Made by a program: the position numbers and the translations under genes. This document shows, piece by piece, positions 59,131 to 64,000 of a DNA stretch of 64,000 nucleotides. The notes under the pieces were generated by a model. That model was not told the origin of the DNA. It worked only from the letters and a program-made list of their open reading frames with translations, and made no database searches. This stretch comes from Chlamydomonas reinhardtii (lineage: Eukaryota > Chlorophyta > Chlorophyceae > Chlamydomonadales > Chlamydomonadaceae), in the NCBI RefSeq assembly GCF_000002595.2, contig NC_057004.1, forward strand, positions 5,320,405 through 5,384,404. Reading direction: 5' to 3'. Each line of letters begins with the position of its first letter. Positions within the stretch are counted from its first letter, which is position 1.

Positions 59131-60307
59131 CTTAGTAAGTTTCTCTGTGTAAGAGTTGGGGCAGCGGTCTGCCTTCACAAGCGACCAGGAAGTCAAGTCG
59201 TTTCTTCACGCGGGGGTTTGTCAGCGCTCGAGATTGGCAGCCCTTTGCTGGATTGTGAACTATGTTATGTTGATACTAGGACTTGATTCCTGGTCACCAA
59301 ATAGTCGCTTAACTGCGCCAATTGCATGGGCAAATCCACCGAACCGATCCGGGTTGCCTTCGAGTGTCTAGTCGCCGTCTGATCCTCTTTTGGAAGCAGG
59401 CAACGTGCAGTCTCATACAGAGTAATCGGTTAAATGGAGCGGGTTCTGTGGCGTTGCCTCGGCCCCGTCATCCTGGTCTTCCCGCCTTGGACATGAGGCC
59501 GCGCCCCCCGAGACCGCAGCCCTCTTTGACCCCCCCCCCCCCCCGCGCAGTCACGCCTGGCTCGACACGTGTACTCAGTTGTTCAGTTGCTTTCTACTTT
59601 ACATTTCAAAGTTGTCACGCATTAAAGCGCGACTTGTACACATCTTGCCTGCCTTTGCCAACACCCAAGCGGCTTGCCAAGCGGAGGACTGCGGCCCTGG
59701 CACAGTCCCCGCGTCCATTCCGCGCCGCCGTCAAGTCCCGCATACAACGTTATACATACCACATCGCAATGCCGCATCCGAGAAAGCCAGGGTCCCTGTC
59801 ATTCCAAGCAACCAGTCTGCTGCTTCTTTGTAGCCAAGCCCTCTGCCCGTAGCGCGAGGGTGGGTGCCACAGCCGCCGTGACCCTTGCGAATGCAGCGTG
59901 TGCGCAAACGTACAAACCCGACAAGAGCGGTTCCCTGCAGACCCGAGTCCGCCGTAGCCAGTGCATCACACACCCACCTCACGGCCAACCATATGCACAC
60001 ACGTACCCAGGGCGGTCCCGCTGCCACCAGCGGCTCAGAACCTGAATAACAAAATCGGCCCGAGCGCCAGTCAGCAGCACACCACCAGCGCAACTGCGGG
60101 TCCCGTGCTCCCCAAGCCAGGCCATGCTACCCGCCCGCCCGCACCCCGCACACCAACCTCGATCACCTCCAACACCAAAGCCTTACTACTCCAACGTTAC
60201 AAAGCTGTGTGGCTCTCCGCGCCCCCGTCAAGCCCCCTGTCCAAAGCTGACAGCTGAGCAGCGGCTTCCGCAAAACTGCTCTTATGTGCTTGGTAAAGTG
60301 AGAGCGC
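59131..60307. other. intergenic: TXNDC9 promoter and 3' UTR of the BADC-like gene
   Basis: No supported gene. There is a C-run at about 59530-59543. A minus-strand TGTAA at 60197-60201 lies 107 bases beyond the stop of the next gene. Confidence 0.5.
60197..60201 (-). terminator. TGTAA poly(A) signal candidate for the BADC-like gene
   Basis: TTACA on the plus strand, 107 bases beyond the stop at 60308. Confidence 0.45.
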
Positions 60308-62411
60308 TTACGCGTACTTGCTGTCGCCGATGATGTGGCCGCCGAAGAAGGGCGCCACCTCCGCCACCAGCTGCTGGTACTCCACTGGCTTGCCGTCCTC
60401 CACGTGCACCTTGACCAGCTCGCCGGCAATGGGGCACTGCAAAGGGTCGGGGGAGGGAGGGAAGCGGGGAGAGGGGCAGGGAGGGCGGGCACAAGCGGAA
60501 GGTGAGGCGGCGGCGTGCGGCGTGAGAAGTGGCGGATTGCGCTCATGCGGTGGCCGACGCAGTGGTGGCCTTGGGTTCTTTACACCTGCACCCCGTAGGC
60601 AGCTGCATTCGAGGCAATAGCAGTGCGCTCGCTATGAATATGTGTCATGTGCACACAGCCCAACAGCCCAACAGCCCAGCACTCCGCATGCCAGCAGCCC
60701 AGACCCCTTCGCTCCATGACATGGCATCGCCCCCCCCCTCCGCCGCAACCCCAGCCGCTGCTGCTGCCGCAGCTATTACTCCCGCCACTGCTCACCTTGA
60801 CCTCCACGAACGTGCCCAGCTGCTCCACGTAGCCGATGCACTGGCCCTTCTTCACTTGCGCGCCCTGCCAGCAGAACAAGCGGCAAAGCCGGGGGGAACC
60901 GAGCCGCTGTCAGTGTCATGCCCAGGGAGCCATGGCCGGGCTGCTGCGCCCGTCAGCCCAAGTGCCCCAGTGTCGTCACGCCCCCGCAGCCCACCACCCC
61001 AAGCAAGGAAGCAAAGCACGCATGCGCATGTGCGTGCGCGGGCGCGTGCGCTCAGCCGAAAAGCGGTGTCAGCAATCCCAGCCGACCACAGCCGCAGAGA
61101 ACCGGGCCGGCTGCCGCCCGCGCCACCCCACTCACCACCTCGATCAGGTTGCCCTTGCCCACGCGCTTGCCGCCCGCGTACTTGCCGCGGCGGAACACGC
61201 CGACCTGCAGCGGACAGGTGTCAATGCCGGGGAGTGAACATAGTGGCCATGCGGTTCAGATGACGTGCGCAACAATAGCAACATTGCCTACGTGCTCGTG
61301 ACGGCGCCGCCTGCTATTGGCTGTAACGCATGCATGAAGTTTGCCCAATTGTGGCCCGCTTTTGTGCTTTCCAGATTTCGCCCCACCCCCTTCGCTTGCA
61401 AGCTTTCGCCTCGAGCAAACCCTGCCCTGCCCTGTCGCTACGCGCGGATAACGCCAGCACTACTCGCCCCCCCCCCCGACGGTCCACATCAAGGGCTACC
61501 ATCCCAACCCCAGTCCATGTAACCCATTTACATTCCCTTGCACAGCATCCATTTGGAAGCACTCCAGCCCTCCATGGCCGTGCGTGCATGACAGTCCCAC
61601 GCCGGCCTCAACCCCCTAACGCCATGCCTCCAATTCACAGCTGCAGCTGCTGCGCGCCGCTTGCCCCCAGACCAAGTAGGTGCCCGCGCCGCACCTTGGG
61701 CGCGTTCACGTAAACCAGCGACTCGTCCACGGTGTCCTCCACGGTGGGGGCAGGCACATCCACGGACACAGTCGCGGCGGGGGCAGGCGCCGCGGGGGCA
61801 GCAACCGGTGCGTGCGCGTAGACGGGGGCACCGCCGGACACGCTGCGCTTGACCTTCAGCTCGAAGCTGCCCATCTGTTATCAGGACATAATTTAGTATG
61901 CTCAGTGACGCGGGTCCGGAGCTGCAGTGAGGCAAGGCTAAAAAGGGAAAGCCCCCAGCATCCACGCAAGCAAATCCGCAGGAAGCTCTCAAGTCCGCAC
62001 ACCTTCAGGTGCATCTCAGCGATCTCGGTGTCATTGCACAGAGTGTTGATGAAGGCAGCAACCTGCAGTCAATTGGCCAAGCGTTGAGCCCGAGCGAGCA
62101 AACTTGCAGACGCCGAGCCGAACGTGCCCTCACCTCCTGGGTGCTGGGGTTGACCTCAGGGCCGTCGAACTCCTCCTCAACTGCAAGTAAATGGGAGCAA
62201 CGCACGCCGCTTTAGCTACACGCGATCACTTGCAGCGCGCTCGGAAAAGCATGTCCCACATCCACGCACCCTCGGCAGCCTCGGCCTTCTTCTCCGCAGT
62301 GGAAGCGGTGGCCTTCATGGGAGGCACACGCGCAATTGGAGAAGGGCGAACGGAGCGGACACTGCGGGCAACGCCCGCAGGCCTGGTCGGCGCGACAGTC
62401 CGGCACAGCAT
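60308..62411 (-). CDS. BADC: BADC-like protein: biotinyl-domain protein lacking the biotinylated lysine
   Basis: Seven exons (62270-62411, 62134-62180, 62003-62062, 61695-61874, 61139-61204, 60796-60864, 60308-60436) join in phase to 230 residues. The N-terminus (MLCRTVAPTRPAGVARSVRS) is a likely chloroplast transit peptide. A conserved N-terminal helix (VAAFINTLCNDTEIAEMHLK) and strand (MGSFELKVKRS) precede an Ala/Pro hinge. The C-terminal barrel reads GVFRRGKYAGGKRVGKGNLI, then GQCIGYVEQLGTFVEVKCPI and GELVKVHVEDGKPVEYQQLV. In BCCP the hairpin is EAMKM/L with a biotinylated Lys; here it is EQLGT, as in plant BADC proteins, which replace BCCP subunits in heteromeric acetyl-CoA carboxylase and lower fatty-acid synthesis. 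It is head-to-head with a helicase-like gene. The first in-frame ATG was used. Confidence 0.85.
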
Positions 62412-62832
62412 GTTGGCTTGTATACTACGATTCAAAAAGAAGGGACAAGTCGTGACAAAAGCTGTGCTAAGGCGCAGGAGAAGAATTCATGCAAAACTCG
62501 TTGAAGAACGGATGCGGGCGTTACCTTGCACCCATGCCAACGATTATTCAGGGAGCAACCAGTTTCAGCCATCCCAGTGAGCATGTGTGATATAACTAAC
62601 CATAATAATTTGCCTTTGAGCATTTGACCTCTCCAGAGTACCGTCGCGCCAAAATTGCAACACTCTCAGGACCCGCTCTATGCTGAAGACGCCCATTAAG
62701 CCGTGACGTAAAAAACGCACTCATACATATGGCACAATTCACCGCGCCACCCACTGCGAGTTCTGCTCTAGGCGCTGCCTCGGACTGAGGCGTTCACAGC
62801 CTGCCGCGCCTGTGGCAGGAGCCCGCCAGACA
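62412..62832. promoter_or_regulatory. divergent promoter, BADC-like / half helicase
   Basis: There are 421 bp between outward-facing start codons. The segment is A/T-rich relative to its surroundings (about 62570-62740). No specific motif is claimed. Confidence 0.5.
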
Positions 62833-63987
62833 ATGGCCACAGAGCCTGCGGGCCCTGTGGGCCTGCACCACTACTACGCAGCCGTGGGCAACAGGGAGGC
62901 CAAATTGGTGCGTGCGTGCGGAAGTGCGGGGGCCGTGCGGGGGTTGCCGCCCCTGGTTTTGTCGGGCGGAACGCTGTCTGGAGCCTGGGGGTGGAGGGTT
63001 ACCCAAAAGCAAGTCCAGGAGCTCGGGATGATGTAATGCGGGATCAAGGGGGTACTGAAGGTGGCTTTGGCGCATGGGTCGACTGCGGAGACGTCCAGGG
63101 TCAGGAGATTTGTGCTTGGTGGGTGGTTGGCGGATGCATGAGTCAACTGCGATCACTCCAGCTCACCAGGCGACCGGCCGCATCCACACATGCGCCCTGC
63201 AGGCCACCCTCCTGGAGCTGCTGCAGGCCCTGCAGGCGACCACCAACCCGCGGCACCTGGCCATCTGCTGCAGGTGCGTGTGTGACGCCGCGCCACGCCA
63301 TGCCGCACCTCGACTGAGCACTTACACCGCACTTTGAATGAGCACGAGCAACACCGGACAGGCCAGCGCAGCGCCAGTGCAGCGCCCGCAATGCAGCTCC
63401 CAGTAGCGCCCTCTTGCTACGACCGTGGTGACCGTGGTGGTAGACCCTTTGCCCTTGTTGTGCTTGTCGAACACATGACATGTGTGCGGGCCCTGCCTGT
63501 TGGCTTCCGCTGTGTGTGCAGCGCTCGTGACACATTGGATGCGGTCGTGCACGCGTTGTTGCAAACACGGGCCTTCGCGGTCACCGCCATTGTGAGTTTG
63601 AGGGTTCAGGGCCGTGAGCTAGTTCCAAGAGTCACGGCCATTGCGATTGGTGTTGTTGTGCGCAATGCAAACCTCGCGTCAGAGGCCACACGTCAGCTGT
63701 GTGGCAATCCGGGCCACGCTCCGTGGACTGCAGCTGCCATGGGCCTTGTGTATGGCTGCATGTACCAGTACCAATTACCACACACTCGCTGACCCGCCGC
63801 CTTGCCCTCGGTTGCTCCACCTGGCGCCGCACACAGCACAGCGACCTGACGGAAAAGGAGCGCGAGCTGGCGATCACAAACTTCCGAAGAGGGGCCTTCG
63901 GGCCGGCTGCTGCTGCCACTTCGGGCTCGGCAGGGCCGCCAGCGGCCGGCGGCGGGGCGTCAGGTCCGTCAGTCGGGAGTGCGACAG
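62833..63987 (+). CDS. DEAD-box helicase C-terminal (RecA2) domain protein, 5' part only
   Basis: Four exons (62833-62907, 63203-63273, 63522-63591, 63837 to about 63987) join in phase; a donor at 63988 suggests the gene continues past the window. The product starts GLHHYYAAVGNREAKL, then TLLELLQALQ, HLAICCSARDTLDAVVHALL, AFAVTAI, HSDLTEKERELAITNFRRGA. This matches the eIF4A-type second RecA domain (human eIF4A: [20 protein letters not shown], then motif IV-like VIFCNTRRKVD, then HGDMPQKERD). There is no first RecA domain (Walker A, DEAD) and only 421 bp before the divergent gene, so this is probably a half helicase. A Gly/Ala/Ser insert follows the RRGAFG stretch. Confidence 0.72.
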
Positions 63988-64000
63988 GTGCGCACACGGA

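Noticed and set aside
62412-62832. Possible upstream exons carrying a RecA1 domain for the helicase-like gene
   Set aside because: No Walker A or DEAD motif can be read in any plus frame, and the space is too small for a domain of about 200 residues.

Overview
This window looks like nuclear DNA of a volvocine (Chlamydomonas-like) green alga. The signs are very high GC in coding DNA, many short exons split by GT/AC-rich introns with GTGAGG/GTGCGG-type donors, long Ala/Gly/Gln runs, TGTAA poly(A) signals, Pro-Ser-Thr-rich wall or membrane proteins, a plastid front-end desaturase with a cytochrome b5 domain, and a plastid BADC/BCCP-family protein. A run of 100 N inside a GGGA repeat (12361-12460) marks an assembly gap. 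I saw no bacterial or organellar genes, no complete tRNA or rRNA, and no CRISPR array.

Layout: 1-748 holds a foldback-like repeat cluster. Then come an EF-hand-like protein (+, 749-3198), two terminal exons of an unknown minus-strand gene (3515-3805), an ACOT9-type acyl-CoA thioesterase (-, 4436-9056), a cyclophilin fused to the splicing factor SYF2 (+, 9428-14500), an intronless F-box-like/LRR-like Gly-rich protein (+, 15871-19152), an orphan RZ-type zinc-finger exon (-, 19792-19915), a ubiquitin-like protein ending in Gly-Gly (+, 21074-22167), a giant type II membrane protein with about 32 exons and many Ig/FN3-like ectodomains (-, 23030-38539), an intronless type I membrane protein with an SPTP stalk (-, 40270-44031), a PSMG1-type proteasome assembly chaperone (-, 45218-46940), a cytochrome b5 fusion desaturase (-, 48540-53351), a SAM-domain protein (+, 53724-56538), TXNDC9 (-, 57564-59130), a BADC-like biotinyl-domain protein without the biotinylation site (-, 60308-62411), and the start of a half DEAD-box helicase (+, 62833 to the window end).

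The genes do not form one pathway, as is usual for a eukaryotic nuclear region. Some themes recur: plastid fatty-acid metabolism (desaturase, BADC), proteostasis (cyclophilin, TXNDC9, PSMG1, ubiquitin-like protein, F-box-like protein, RZ finger) and RNA processing (SYF2 fusion, half helicase). Three head-to-head pairs have 371, 372 and 421 bp between start codons and probably share promoters. For the fully reconstructed genes, exon limits were placed by requiring GT-AG ends, matching phase and family similarity. The giant gene and one thioesterase junction are only approximate.
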